Source: GCA-2731375 sp964590195
GTDB lineage: Bacteria > Pseudomonadota > Alphaproteobacteria > GCA-2731375
Direction of reading: 5' to 3'
Assembly (NCBI GenBank): GCA_964590195.1
Contig: CAZPWJ010000014.1
Span: forward strand, 1-64,000
Length of the DNA stretch: 64,000 nt
Part shown: positions 24,221 to 34,292 of the stretch, one piece after another
Numbering within the stretch: the stretch's first letter is position 1
Layout of the letters: each line of letters opens with the position of its first letter
The notes under the pieces: generated by a model
Seen by the model: only the letters and a program-made list of their open reading frames with translations
Told to the model about the DNA's origin: nothing
Databases searched by the model: none
Position numbers and translations under genes: made by a program

Positions 24221-26038
24221 ATGGCCCCACCTATTCTTATCCTTCGCGACATTGACCTTAGCTTTGGCGGCACGCCCCTGTTGGAGGGTGCGTTCCTGTC
24301 GGTCTCGCCGGGCGAGCGTCCCTGTCTGGTAGGGCGCAACGGCTCGGGCAAATCAACGCTGCTGAAAATCGCCGCCGGGTTGATGGAGGCGGACAGCGGC
24401 GAACGCTTTGTCCAGCCCGGCACCACCGTGCGCTATCTGCCTCAGGAACCGGATCTGTCGGACCATGCCGACGTCCTCTCGTATGTTCAATCCGGCCTGG
24501 CGCCGGGCGACGACCCGCACCGCGCCGTCTATTTGTTGCATCAACTGGGCCTGCAAGGCGATGAGGACCCGAGCCATCTTTCGGGCGGCGAAACCCGGCG
24601 CGCCGCCCTGGCGCGCGTCCTGGCGCCGGAGCCCGATATCCTGATGCTGGATGAGCCCACCAACCATCTGGATCTACCCGCCATCGAATGGCTGGAGGCG
24701 GAACTTAACAGCCTGCGCTCGGCCATCATCATGGTCAGCCATGACCGCCGCTTCCTCTCCAATCTATCCAGGACCACGGTCTGGTTGAACCTGGGCGAGA
24801 CCCGGCAAATGAACAGCGGCTTCGCGGATTTCGAGGCCTGGCGCGATGACGTCCTGCAGCAGCAGGAGGACGAACAGCATAAACTGGATCGCAAGATCGT
24901 CCGCGAGGAACACTGGCTGACCTATGGCGTCACCGCCCGGCGCAAGCGCAACCAGCGACGCCTGCGCGATCTGCACGCCCTGCGCCAGGCCCGGCGGGAG
25001 CGGCCGCGCCAAGCCGGTGACGTCAAGATGAGCGTTACCGAAAGCGGCCTCTCGGGCAAGCTGGTGGCGGAGGCCAAGAGCATTTCGAAATCTTATGACG
25101 GCACGGCGATCGTCACGGATTTCTCTACCCGCATCCAACGCGGCGACCGGGTCGGCATTGTCGGGCCCAATGGCGCGGGCAAGACAACCTTGTTGAACAT
25201 GCTGACCGGCGCCCTGGAACCCGATGGCGGCAACATCCGCCTGGGCGCTAATCTGGCCATCGCCTCGCTGGATCAACGGCGCGAAAGCCTGGACCCCAAT
25301 TCGACCCTGTCCGAGGCCCTGACAGGGGGCAGCGGCGATAGGGTCAGCGTGGCCGGGCAGAACAAGCACGTCATCAGCTATATGAAGGATTTCCTGTTTC
25401 AGCCCGAACAGATCGGCACCGTGGTTTCGGCCCTGTCAGGGGGCGAACGCGGCCGGCTGATGTTGGCCAGGGCCTTGGCCAAACCCTCCAACCTGTTGAT
25501 CCTGGACGAGCCGACCAACGATCTGGATTTGGAAACACTGGATCTGTTGCAGGAAATGTTGGCGGATTATCCCGGCACCGTGCTGCTGGTCAGCCATGAC
25601 CGCGACTTTCTTGACCGGGTTGTCACCTCCGTCATCGCCCATGAGGCGGATGGGCAATGGCTGGAATATGCCGGCGGCTACAGCGACATGCTGGCCCAAC
25701 GGCGCGCAGGCCGTGGGGCGGAAACCACAACCGCCGCCACGAAGCCAAAGGCAGAGACCGGGCCAGCCACGAAATCCAAGACCAACAACAGCCGTAAATT
25801 GTCATTCAAGGACAAACACGCCTTGGAGACCCTGCCCGCCCGCATGGAAGCGTTGGAGGCCGAAATCGGCGAAATCGAACAAGGTTTGGCAGATCCCGCC
25901 TTTTATGGCCGCGACCCCGAGGGCTTCGATGCCGCCAGCGCACGCCTGACCGAAGCCAATGAAGAGAAAGCAGTGGCCGAGGAGCAATGGCTGACATTGG
26001 AAATGCTGCGCGAGGAATTGGAAAGCGGCCAAGACTAA
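24221..26038 (+). CDS. uup: ABC-F family ATPase (Uup-like)
   Basis: A 605-residue protein with two ATP-binding cassettes and no membrane segments. Walker A motifs are GRNGSGKST (about residues 38-46) and GPNGAGKTT (about 319-327), signatures LSGGETRRAALAR and LSGGERGRLMLAR, Walker B LMLDEPTNHLD and LILDEPTNDLD. The interdomain linker is basic and helical (about 215-270). The final 70 residues form a coiled coil like the DNA/ribosome-binding C-terminus of Uup. ABC-F proteins act on the ribosome, rescuing or resolving stalled states; Uup also affects transposon excision. It stands alone between a divergent sulfotransferase and an FAH gene. Confidence 0.88.
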   Translation: MAPPILILRDIDLSFGGTPLLEGAFLSVSPGERPCLVGRNGSGKSTLLKIAAGLMEADSGERFVQPGTTVRYLPQEPDLSDHADVLSYVQSGLAPGDDPHRAVYLLHQLGLQGDEDPSHLSGGETRRAALARVLAPEPDILMLDEPTNHLDLPAIEWLEAELNSLRSAIIMVSHDRRFLSNLSRTTVWLNLGETRQMNSGFADFEAWRDDVLQQQEDEQHKLDRKIVREEHWLTYGVTARRKRNQRRLRDLHALRQARRERPRQAGDVKMSVTESGLSGKLVAEAKSISKSYDGTAIVTDFSTRIQRGDRVGIVGPNGAGKTTLLNMLTGALEPDGGNIRLGANLAIASLDQRRESLDPNSTLSEALTGGSGDRVSVAGQNKHVISYMKDFLFQPEQIGTVVSALSGGERGRLMLARALAKPSNLLILDEPTNDLDLETLDLLQEMLADYPGTVLLVSHDRDFLDRVVTSVIAHEADGQWLEYAGGYSDMLAQRRAGRGAETTTAATKPKAETGPATKSKTNNSRKLSFKDKHALETLPARMEALEAEIGEIEQGLADPAFYGRDPEGFDAASARLTEANEEKAVAEEQWLTLEMLREELESGQD

Positions 26039-26101
26039 GGTTAGACTACCCGGCAACGATATGCGGCCATAAGGCCATTACGCTTTGCAACGGGGACGAA
26101 G

Positions 26102-27031
26102 ATGAAACTTCTATATTTCAATGATTACCGCCTGGGCATTCTGAAGGGCGATGCGGTTGTCGATGTGACGGATGAGCTGCGGGATATCCCGACCATCGAC
26201 CACAGGGCATTGATGAACGGCCTGATCGCGCGCTTTGATGATTATCGCGCGCGCCTGGAAGCCGCCGTGGCGCGGGAGGACGGCCAGCCGCTATCAACGG
26301 TGGATCTGCGCGCGCCAATACCCCTGCCGCGCAATATTGACTGCATGGCCGTGAATTACATGGAAGACGGCACCCGGGATGAACCAGCCGCCATCAACGG
26401 CTTTCACAAATCACCCTCCGCCATTATCGGGCCCGGCGACACCATGGTTTTGGACGATATCCCAGCCACCGTGTTCGAGGGCGAAGCGGAATTGGCGGTG
26501 ATCATCGGCAAGCCGGCCAGCCACGTGCCGGCGGCGGAGGCCATGGACTATATTTTCGGCTACACCAATTTCATCGACGGTTCGGCCCGCGGTGTCGGAC
26601 CGGCCAACAATGTCTTCTTTCAGGTCAAATCGCGGGATACCTTCGCGCCCATCGGACCCTACATCGTAACGGCGGACGAAATCGACGACCCGCAAAATCT
26701 ACAAGTCCGCCTGAGCGTCAACGGCACCGTCATGCAGGATTTCAATACTTCCGACATGGCGCACCAGATCGCCCGCTGCATCGAATGGACTTCGTCCATC
26801 CACGCGCTGGAACCCGGCGACATTCTGGCCACGGGCACCAACCATCGGGGCCTGAACGCCTTCATGGATGGCGACAAGGTGGAACTGGAGATCGAAGGCA
26901 TGGGCTGTCTGGCAATCAATATCCGCGACGATCTGAAACGTACCTGGGCCAGGGACACCCGCCTGCAACATGCGGAAAAAGGCCTGGAGGGCGCCCATAC
27001 GCCGCAACTAAGCGGCAAATACGCGGAGTAG
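26102..27031 (+). CDS. Fumarylacetoacetate hydrolase (FAH) family protein
   Basis: A 309-residue FAH-superfamily protein. Key stretches are NIDCMAVNYMEDGTRDE (about residues 78-94), FEGEAELAVVIGKPASH (about 123-139, metal-binding Glu residues), FIDGSARG and ILATGTNHRGLN (about 241-252). The first loop differs from the more usual GLNYxxH, so the reaction is uncertain: hydrolysis, decarboxylation or isomerisation of a beta-diketone or 2-oxoacid. It has GGGGACGAAG before the ATG. The PAS-domain gene follows after 44 bases and may be in the same operon. It is only a distant paralogue of the FAH protein at 5989. Confidence 0.86.
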   Translation: MKLLYFNDYRLGILKGDAVVDVTDELRDIPTIDHRALMNGLIARFDDYRARLEAAVAREDGQPLSTVDLRAPIPLPRNIDCMAVNYMEDGTRDEPAAINGFHKSPSAIIGPGDTMVLDDIPATVFEGEAELAVIIGKPASHVPAAEAMDYIFGYTNFIDGSARGVGPANNVFFQVKSRDTFAPIGPYIVTADEIDDPQNLQVRLSVNGTVMQDFNTSDMAHQIARCIEWTSSIHALEPGDILATGTNHRGLNAFMDGDKVELEIEGMGCLAINIRDDLKRTWARDTRLQHAEKGLEGAHTPQLSGKYAE

Positions 27032-27075
27032 GAGATGGCGGCACCGCACCGTTGAGCGACGGCTAGGAGGCTCAT

Positions 27076-27552
27076 ATGAGCCTGAATGTGGAAATCGATC
27101 CGGATTTGCGGCTGGACAGCCCAATTCTGGCCGAACTTCTGGTGCATTGGCAAAATCTTTGCGCGGGCCGGAAAATGCCGTCAAAGGATGACGTCGACCC
27201 GCTGCAATTCCCGCCGCGCCTGTGGCCCTATATGGAGCTGGTCGATGTTCTGCGCGGCGAAACCATGCGGCTTCGTTGGCGGCTTATCGGCACCCATGTA
27301 ACAGAGGCGGTGGAGCGTGATGCCACCGGCGCCTATTTCGACGAACTGTACGGTCCCGATGATTTCGAGACCCTGGCCATGCCCTTCAACTGGGTCATCG
27401 ACAACGGCAAGCCGGTCAGGTTGTTTGGTTCATCCAGCTTCGTCGGCAAGGACTGGAATCAATACGAAGGAATTTATATGCCGCTAGGCGAAGACGGCAC
27501 CGTCAACACCATATTGGGCGGCGTTCACTATCCAACCTACCCGAACAGATAA
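27076..27552 (+). CDS. PAS_5-type PAS domain protein
   Basis: A 158-residue single-domain protein. The pattern LVHWQNLCAGRKMPSKDDVDP, FPPRLWPYMELVDVLRG, RLRWRLIGTHVTEAVERDATG fits the PAS_5 (PF07310) family, found almost only in alphaproteobacteria. It has no kinase, HTH, GGDEF or membrane segment, so it is a stand-alone sensor-like domain. AGGAGG lies 7 bases before the ATG. The preceding FAH gene is 44 bases upstream. Its ligand and partner are unknown. Confidence 0.83.
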   Translation: MSLNVEIDPDLRLDSPILAELLVHWQNLCAGRKMPSKDDVDPLQFPPRLWPYMELVDVLRGETMRLRWRLIGTHVTEAVERDATGAYFDELYGPDDFETLAMPFNWVIDNGKPVRLFGSSSFVGKDWNQYEGIYMPLGEDGTVNTILGGVHYPTYPNR

Positions 27553-27644
27553 CCGGCGCCACTCCCGGCAAGACATGCATGGCGCAATTGCGCGACCGAA
27601 GTATAATTACCCGGCCATCATCTTAATTCCGGCAGCCCGCAATT

Positions 27645-27676
27645 CCCAATCGCAATGCTTTTCACTTCCGATTGGG
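27645..27676. promoter_or_regulatory. 8-bp inverted repeat upstream of amidohydrolase gene
   Basis: CCCAATCG (27645-27652) and CGATTGGG (27669-27676) are exact reverse complements with a 16-base spacer, 42 bases before the amidohydrolase ATG. A second palindrome, GCGCAATTGCGC, lies at 27582-27593. Both are candidate operator sites; a short hairpin in the 5' leader is the alternative. Confidence 0.4.
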
Positions 27677-27717
27677 TGGTTCGGGCGCCGGCATAGGTAC
27701 AGGGAAGCGGGAGTATC

Positions 27718-29157
27718 ATGAACAAGACCACGGTCATTCGGAACGCATCTTGGGTCGTCGCCTGGAACGAGGCTGGCGATGGACATCATTATCTACGGGA
27801 CGTTGATGTCGCCTTCAGCGGCAACGAGATCAGCCATGTGGGGGCCGGCTATGACGGGCCGGCGGACACCGAGATCTCGGGCCGTGATCTGATGGTGATG
27901 CCGGGCCTGATCAATATTCACAGCCATCCCACCTCCGAACCCCTGCGCAAGGGCATCACGGACGAAACCCTCAGCCCGAATTTCTATCATTCATCCCTGT
28001 ATGAATTCCTCACCATCTTCAACAACGACGCGGAGGGCACGCCGCCCTGTCACAAGGTCGCCATGGCGGAACTGCTGCAAAGCGGCTGCACCACGATCGT
28101 GGATTATTCCATCGCCTTCGACGGCTGGCTGGACCTGCTGGAACAGGCCGGTATCCGGGCCTGCATCGCGCCCTCGTTCCGGGACGCGCCCTGGTACACC
28201 AAGGACGGCCACCTCCTCGAATACGACTGGAGCGACACCAAACGGGGGCCTGAAGGCTTCGAGGCGGCGAAGCGTCTGATCGATCTTGCCAACCAGCATC
28301 CCTCGGGCCGCTTGACGGGCATGCTGGCGCCGGCCCAGATCGATACGGTCAGCCCGGAATTGCTGCGCCAGGCGCACGACTATGCCGAGGAACGAAACCT
28401 GCCCATGCAAATTCACGCGGCCCAGTCGGTCAACGAACATATCGAGATGGTCCGCCGCAACGGCTGTACACCGATCCAGTGGATGGACCAAATCGGCGTC
28501 CTGACCGACCGGACCATCATTGGCCATGGCATCTTCCTGGATCATCATCCCTGGCTGCATTGGCCGACACGCAAGGATATGGGCCTGTTGGCGGAACGGG
28601 GCGCCACCGTCGCCCATTGCCCGACGGTTTTCATGCGCCGCGGCATCGCGCTGAATACTCTTGGCGGCTACCTCAGGGCCGGCGTCAACATGGGCATCGG
28701 CACGGATACTTATCCGCACAATCTGCTGGACGAAATGCGCAACGCGGCCACCGTGGCCCGCGCCGTCGCCGGCACGGTCGAGGATCTGACCACCGCCGAT
28801 ATTTTCGAGGCCGTCACCATCGGCGGCGCCAAGGCCTTGCGCCGGGACGATATTGGCAGATTGAAACCAGGCGCCAAGGCCGACATGGTTCTGGTCGATT
28901 TGAAGAACCAGGCCATGCGGCCCATGCGCGAGCCGTTGCGCAGCCTGATGTATGTGGCCGCCGAACGGGCTGTCAGGGATGTCTATGTTGATGGCCAATT
29001 AGTGGTCCAAAACGGCAAATGCCTGACCATTGATCTGGATGCGGAGTTGGAGGCCCTGGAAGCGGCCCAGAAACGCTCCATGGAGCGGGTACCATCCATC
29101 GACTATGCGGGCCGCAGCGCCGATGAAATGGCACCCATGGTATATGGCATCGGATAA
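27718..29157 (+). CDS. Amidohydrolase family (chlorohydrolase/deaminase-like) protein, paralogue A
   Basis: A 479-residue metal-dependent hydrolase of the AtzA/TrzN/guanine-deaminase branch. Metal ligands are H68 and H70 (MPGLINIHSHPT), the His in QIHAAQS (about residue 224), the His of IGHGIFLDHH (about 261) and Asp in GIGTDTYPHN (about 325). The flanking N- and C-terminal beta domain is normal. The reaction would be hydrolytic removal of ammonia, chloride or an amine from a ring, or opening of an amide. A GGGAGTATC element precedes the ATG. The paralogue at 45502 shares the unusual N-terminal WxVAWxE stretch, so the pair form a local subfamily. The scaffold gap lies 160 bases beyond its stop. 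Confidence 0.87.
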   Translation: MNKTTVIRNASWVVAWNEAGDGHHYLRDVDVAFSGNEISHVGAGYDGPADTEISGRDLMVMPGLINIHSHPTSEPLRKGITDETLSPNFYHSSLYEFLTIFNNDAEGTPPCHKVAMAELLQSGCTTIVDYSIAFDGWLDLLEQAGIRACIAPSFRDAPWYTKDGHLLEYDWSDTKRGPEGFEAAKRLIDLANQHPSGRLTGMLAPAQIDTVSPELLRQAHDYAEERNLPMQIHAAQSVNEHIEMVRRNGCTPIQWMDQIGVLTDRTIIGHGIFLDHHPWLHWPTRKDMGLLAERGATVAHCPTVFMRRGIALNTLGGYLRAGVNMGIGTDTYPHNLLDEMRNAATVARAVAGTVEDLTTADIFEAVTIGGAKALRRDDIGRLKPGAKADMVLVDLKNQAMRPMREPLRSLMYVAAERAVRDVYVDGQLVVQNGKCLTIDLDAELEALEAAQKRSMERVPSIDYAGRSADEMAPMVYGIG

Positions 29158-29460
29158 GCATCTAAATCTGCGATTCGGCCAGTTTAGCCCATGGACAATG
29201 GTCGTGACGCCGCATTGGCACGCCCGCCAGACCTTCTAATCCTTGATTTTGCCTGTTTTCGGCCATGTGCGGCTTGCGTTAGCCATAACTTCGGCCATAC
29301 TGAGCACTTGGCAACAANNNNNNNNNNATCCAATGTCTAAAGAATTGCGAGCCGTAACGATCGGCCTGGGGATGCAAGCTGGACAAAGGGAAAACCTCTC
29401 TCAGTCGTAAGCTGACACCTCACGAAAGTGATCGGGACCAATCTTACGGCCCAGTTCACG
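29158..29460. other. Unassigned intergenic segment spanning the scaffold gap
   Basis: No convincing protein gene is present between the amidohydrolase stop and the terminator. The part after the gap (29328-29460) runs directly into a strong plus-strand terminator, so it may be the 3' end of a transcript, perhaps a non-coding RNA, whose 5' part is lost in the gap. A 25-codon frame at 29333-29410 is too short to trust. No tRNA, tmRNA, SRP or RNase P signature was recognised. Confidence 0.4.
29318..29327. other. Assembly gap (10 N)
   Basis: Ten unresolved bases. A round number of N usually marks a scaffold join of unknown true length, so sequence on the two sides may not be adjacent. Confidence 0.97.
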
Positions 29461-29491
29461 GAAAGGCGGTCTTCGGACCGCCTTTCTTTTT
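29461..29491 (+). terminator. Rho-independent terminator with TTCG loop
   Basis: GAAAGGCGGTC (29461-29471) and GACCGCCTTTC (29476-29486) pair perfectly around TTCG, followed by five T (29487-29491). It terminates plus-strand transcription arriving from the gap side and lies just past the 3' end of the convergent xerC gene. No complete upstream gene is visible for it. Confidence 0.9.
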
Positions 29492-29493
29492 GC

Positions 29494-30425
<932 letters not shown>

Positions 30426-30447
<22 letters not shown>

Positions 30448-31154
30448 GTCCTAAACAGCCGTTCCAGCAGACGGCACAGGAATTGCAGTAATTCGGTACC
30501 CTGGCCGGCATCGAATCTTTCGCCGTCCCGGCTGCCCAGCGCCAATAATCCGGGCGGTGCGCCGGGGGACGGACACAGACGGATCAGCGCCTGAGAGCGC
30601 ACCAGACCCGCGCTGGGGCCAAAGACCAGATAATCGCCGCTCTCGACCGCTTCCAGACGCGTCGGGACGTTCGGGCCCAGCAAACCATCGACCCGCCCCT
30701 CGGGGATGACATAAACGCCGCTCATGGGCGCCTTCGTGGGGCCGTCGCCGGCGGCCTCGACACACAACGTCACCGTATCGACGCCCAACAGTTCGATCAG
30801 ATCACGGGTTACGATATGGATCAGATGTTCAAAATTGCGCGCACCCAGCAGGGCCAGGGCGGCGGCGTGCACTTGGCTCTGCGCCGCCAGATTGGCCCGG
30901 CCATTGGCCAGCAGTTCATCCTGCATCTCCTGCAGGCGGCTGACTTCATCGCCCAGCCGCCGGGCCACGATCTGCCCCATATCCAGGACATTCCTGCCGT
31001 TGTGCTTCGCCGCCGGCTGCAACAGGGACAGCAGATCGGGATTCTCGGTCAGGAAATTGGGGTTTTCCAACAAATAGTCGCGCACAGCATCCGCATCCAG
31101 GGCACTGGCCGGCGCCTGTCCGCGTAGATTGGGCGATGTGCGCTTGGTCGGCAT
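30426..31154 (-). CDS. DUF484 family protein
   Basis: A 242-residue soluble protein. After a short basic N-terminus, ALDADAVRDYLLENPNFL (about residues 18-35) is the DUF484 hallmark, followed by NVLDMGQIVARRLGDEVSRLQEM, probably helical, and a GAF-like domain from about residue 95 (ALALLGARNFEHLIHIVTRDLIELLG). DUF484 is regularly encoded just upstream of xerC; its function is not established. The end overlaps xerC by 22 bases and it starts 3 bases after the aldolase stop, giving the operon fsa-DUF484-xerC. Confidence 0.92.
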
Positions 31155-31157
31155 GGG

Positions 31158-31826
31158 CTAGCCCTTGCGATCCAAAATGCTTTGGCCGGTCTTCTGCCAA
31201 TCGGCCAGGAAGGCCTCCAGCCCCTTGTCGGTCAGGCTATGTTTCGCCAGTTGCTGGATCACGTTGGGCGGAATGGTGCAGACATCGGCACCCAGGCGGG
31301 CGGCGTGCAGCACATGCATGGGCGAGCGGATGGAAGCGACCAGGACCTCGGTCTGGATCGAATCGTAATTGCCATAGATTTCCAGAATCTCGGCAATCAG
31401 TTGCATGCCGTCATGGCCGATATCGTCCAGCCGGCCCACGAACGGCGAGATAAACGTCGCCCCCGCCTTGGCCGCCAGCAATGCCTGATTGGCAGAAAAA
31501 CATAAGGTTACGTTGACCTGGGTACCGTCGCCGCTAAGCGCCTTGCAGGCCTTCAGGCCATCCCACGTCAGGGGCACCTTGACCGCGACGTTATCGGCGA
31601 TCTTGGCCAGGGTCCGGCCCTCGGCCACCATGGCCTCGGCCTCGGTCGCGGTTACCTCCGCACTGACCGGGCCGTCGACCAATTCGCAGATTTCCGCCAC
31701 CACTTCGAAAAAATCACGTCCCGTCTTGGCCACCAGGGATGGGTTGGTGGTCACGCCATCCAACAACCCGGTCGCTGCCAGATCGCGAATCTCGGCCACG
31801 TCGGCGGTATCAACAAAAAATTTCAT
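31158..31826 (-). CDS. fsa: Transaldolase / fructose-6-phosphate aldolase (TalC/FSA type)
   Basis: A 222-residue short transaldolase. MKFFVDTADVAEIRDL opens the barrel, GVTTNPSLVAKTGRD (about residues 24-38) is the conserved loop and the Schiff-base Lys is in NVAVKVPLTWDGL (about residue 87). Proteins of this length transfer dihydroxyacetone units (transaldolase) or cleave fructose 6-phosphate; the two cannot be told apart here. In alphaproteobacteria without the large transaldolase this gene often serves the pentose phosphate pathway. It heads the minus-strand operon with DUF484 and xerC and is divergent from priA across 101 bases. Confidence 0.9.
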   Translation of the reverse strand: MKFFVDTADVAEIRDLAATGLLDGVTTNPSLVAKTGRDFFEVVAEICELVDGPVSAEVTATEAEAMVAEGRTLAKIADNVAVKVPLTWDGLKACKALSGDGTQVNVTLCFSANQALLAAKAGATFISPFVGRLDDIGHDGMQLIAEILEIYGNYDSIQTEVLVASIRSPMHVLHAARLGADVCTIPPNVIQQLAKHSLTDKGLEAFLADWQKTGQSILDRKG

Positions 31827-31927
31827 GGCCAGGCAATTCCTATCTTCGATCCCATCGAGTCAGCAATATCTTTCGCCCCCATTATCGCCGCTTGTCGCGG
31901 ACGGCGGGGACGGGTTAAGTCTACCCG

Positions 31928-34153
31928 ATGGCAGCCTCCCATACCAGCGAAGCCGAACCCCAATTCGAGCAGACGGCCCCAATCCGCCGGGTGCATGTGC
32001 TGCTGCCTCTGCCCCTGGCCAGCGCTTATGACTATGCGGTGCCACAAAACGAGATCATTGAGGAGGGTGACTTCGTGGCCGTGCCCCTGGGCCGGCGCAC
32101 GGTGACCGGCGTGGTCTGGGGGATGGGATCAGCCGATCCGGACAATGCGGTGGCCGACAGCCGTCTCCGCCCCATCACGCAACGGCTGCCCGTCCCGGCC
32201 ATGACGGAGGTCAGCCGCCGCTTTGTCGAATGGCTGGCGGATTATACCTGCGCCGCGCCGGGTGCGGTGCTGCGCATGACCATGTCGGTACCGGCGGCGT
32301 TGGAACCGCCGCGCCCGCGCCTGGCCTACGCCCTGGCCGGCCCGGCGCCCGGTCGCATGACCGGGGCGCGGCAGCGTGTGATGGCGGTTCTGGCCGATGG
32401 TCAGGCCCTGCCGGCGGCGACCATAGCCGAACTTGCCGCCGTCTCCACCGCCGTGGTCCGGGGTCTGGTCAAGCATGGCACCTTGCAGGAAGTGCAGCTG
32501 CCCGCCGAACTGCCGGTGCCCGAGCCCGATTGGCAACAGGCCGGCGAGACCCTCAGCGACGATCAATCGGTGGCGGCAACAGCCCTGAAGACAAAGGTCG
32601 AGGCGGGCGGCTATTCCACCACCTTGCTGGATGGGGTCACCGGCGCCGGCAAGACGGAGGTCTACCTGGAAGCCGTCGCCGCCGCCCTGGCCCGGGGCCG
32701 GCAGGTACTGGTTCTGGTGCCAGAAATCGGCCTGACGGCGCAATGGTTGGAACGATTCGAAAAGCGCTTCGGCGCGGCGCCGCTCGCTTGGCATTCCGAT
32801 CTGGGCACGGCGCGCCGGCGCCTGACCTGGCGGGCGGTGGCGCAGGGCCGGGCCCGCGTCGTCGTCGGCGCGCGGTCGGCCTTGTTCCTGCCCTATACGG
32901 ATCTGGGCCTGATCGTGGTGGACGAGGAACATGATGCCGCCTTCAAACAGGAAGACGGCGTGATCTATCATGCCCGCGACATGGCGGTGCTGCGTGCCTC
33001 GTTGGGCGAGATTCCCATCGTCCTGGTGTCCGCCACCCCCAGTCTGGAAAGCCGGGTCAATGTCGAGACCGGGCGCTATGAAAGCCTGCACCTACCCAAC
33101 CGCATCGGCACGGCGGAACTACCCCAAATCGAGGCGGTGGATATGCGCGGCGAGGCGCCGCCCGGATCGCAATGGCTGTCGGAAACCCTGATCACGGCCA
33201 TGAAGGAAACGTTGGAGGCGGGCGAGCAGGTGCTGTTGTTCCTGAACCGGCGCGGCTATGCACCCCTGACCCTGTGCCGGACCTGCGGTCATCGCCTGCA
33301 ATGTCCCCACTGCACCGCCTGGCTGGTGGAACACCGCTTTCATGGCCGCCTGCAATGCCATCATTGCGGCTTCAACCTGCGCCAGCCCGAGGCCTGCCCC
33401 GAATGCGAGTCCGAGGGCACACTGGTGGCCTGCGGCCCCGGCGTGGAACGCCTGGGCGAGGAAGTGGACCAACTGTTTCCCGATGTGCCCCGCATGTTGA
33501 TCGCGTCTGACACTGTGCGCGGGCCCGAGGCGGCGGCGGAAGCCATTCGCATGATTGCCGAGGGCGAGGTCTCGCTGATCATCGGCACGCAGATCGTGGC
33601 CAAGGGGCATCATTTCCCCCTGTTGACCCTGGTTGGCGTGATCGATGCGGACCTGGGCCTGCAGGGGGGCGATCTGCGCGCCGCCGAGCGTACTTATCAG
33701 ATGCTGCACCAGGTCGCGGGCCGGGCCGGCCGGGCGCAACGGCCGGGCCGCGCCCTGTTGCAAACCTATATGCCGGAGCATCCCGTGATGCAGGCCTTGA
33801 TCTCGGGCCAGCGCGACAGCTTCATGGCCCAGGAACGCCGGGCCCGCGAGTTCCAGGGCCTGCCGCCGTTTGGCCGTCTGGTCGCCCTGGTTGTCTCCGG
33901 CCAGAACGAGGCCCAGGTGATCGACACCGCCCGCGAGTTGGGCCGCGCCGCGCCCCGGCGGGAGAATGTTGAAATTCTGGGCCCCGCCCCCGCGCCGCTC
34001 AGCCTGCTGCGCGGCCGTTTCCGCCAACGTCTGTTAATGAAGTGCCAGCGCGGCGTCAACGCCTCCGCCCTGGCGCGGGCCTGGGTCGACCAAGTCAACG
34101 TGCCCCAGCAAGTGCGCGTGGCGATAGACGTGGATCCATATAGCTTTTTGTAG
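31928..34153 (+). CDS. priA: Primosomal protein N' (replication restart helicase PriA)
   Basis: A 741-residue superfamily 2 helicase. The N-terminal DNA 3'-end-binding domain starts RRVHVLLPLPLASAYDY. Walker A is TGAGKTEVYL (about residues 239-248), the DEEH box is in LIVVDEEHDAAFKQED, and a zinc module of eight cysteines runs from CRTCGHRLQCPHC to CPECESEG (about 452-495). The helicase C domain includes IIGTQIVAKGHHFP. PriA loads DnaB at repaired forks. In many alphaproteobacteria the ATP synthase genes follow priA; here a periplasmic cyclase follows instead. Confidence 0.95.
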   Translation: MAASHTSEAEPQFEQTAPIRRVHVLLPLPLASAYDYAVPQNEIIEEGDFVAVPLGRRTVTGVVWGMGSADPDNAVADSRLRPITQRLPVPAMTEVSRRFVEWLADYTCAAPGAVLRMTMSVPAALEPPRPRLAYALAGPAPGRMTGARQRVMAVLADGQALPAATIAELAAVSTAVVRGLVKHGTLQEVQLPAELPVPEPDWQQAGETLSDDQSVAATALKTKVEAGGYSTTLLDGVTGAGKTEVYLEAVAAALARGRQVLVLVPEIGLTAQWLERFEKRFGAAPLAWHSDLGTARRRLTWRAVAQGRARVVVGARSALFLPYTDLGLIVVDEEHDAAFKQEDGVIYHARDMAVLRASLGEIPIVLVSATPSLESRVNVETGRYESLHLPNRIGTAELPQIEAVDMRGEAPPGSQWLSETLITAMKETLEAGEQVLLFLNRRGYAPLTLCRTCGHRLQCPHCTAWLVEHRFHGRLQCHHCGFNLRQPEACPECESEGTLVACGPGVERLGEEVDQLFPDVPRMLIASDTVRGPEAAAEAIRMIAEGEVSLIIGTQIVAKGHHFPLLTLVGVIDADLGLQGGDLRAAERTYQMLHQVAGRAGRAQRPGRALLQTYMPEHPVMQALISGQRDSFMAQERRAREFQGLPPFGRLVALVVSGQNEAQVIDTARELGRAAPRRENVEILGPAPAPLSLLRGRFRQRLLMKCQRGVNASALARAWVDQVNVPQQVRVAIDVDPYSFL

Positions 34154-34292
34154 GGATGAGGGCTGCCGCCGCCGCGAGTTAGTCGCACTCTGACTTGCAA
34201 TACTCGGCAACCGGGCCTAGCGTGAAAGACTGCCTATTTGTTCGGGCGCTGTAACGATTAGTAAAGATCATTGAATTTTGGGAGGACTACCG

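Noticed and set aside
29333..29410. 25-codon open frame next to the gap
   Set aside because: Too short, no RBS can be seen because of the N run, and no similarity recognised.
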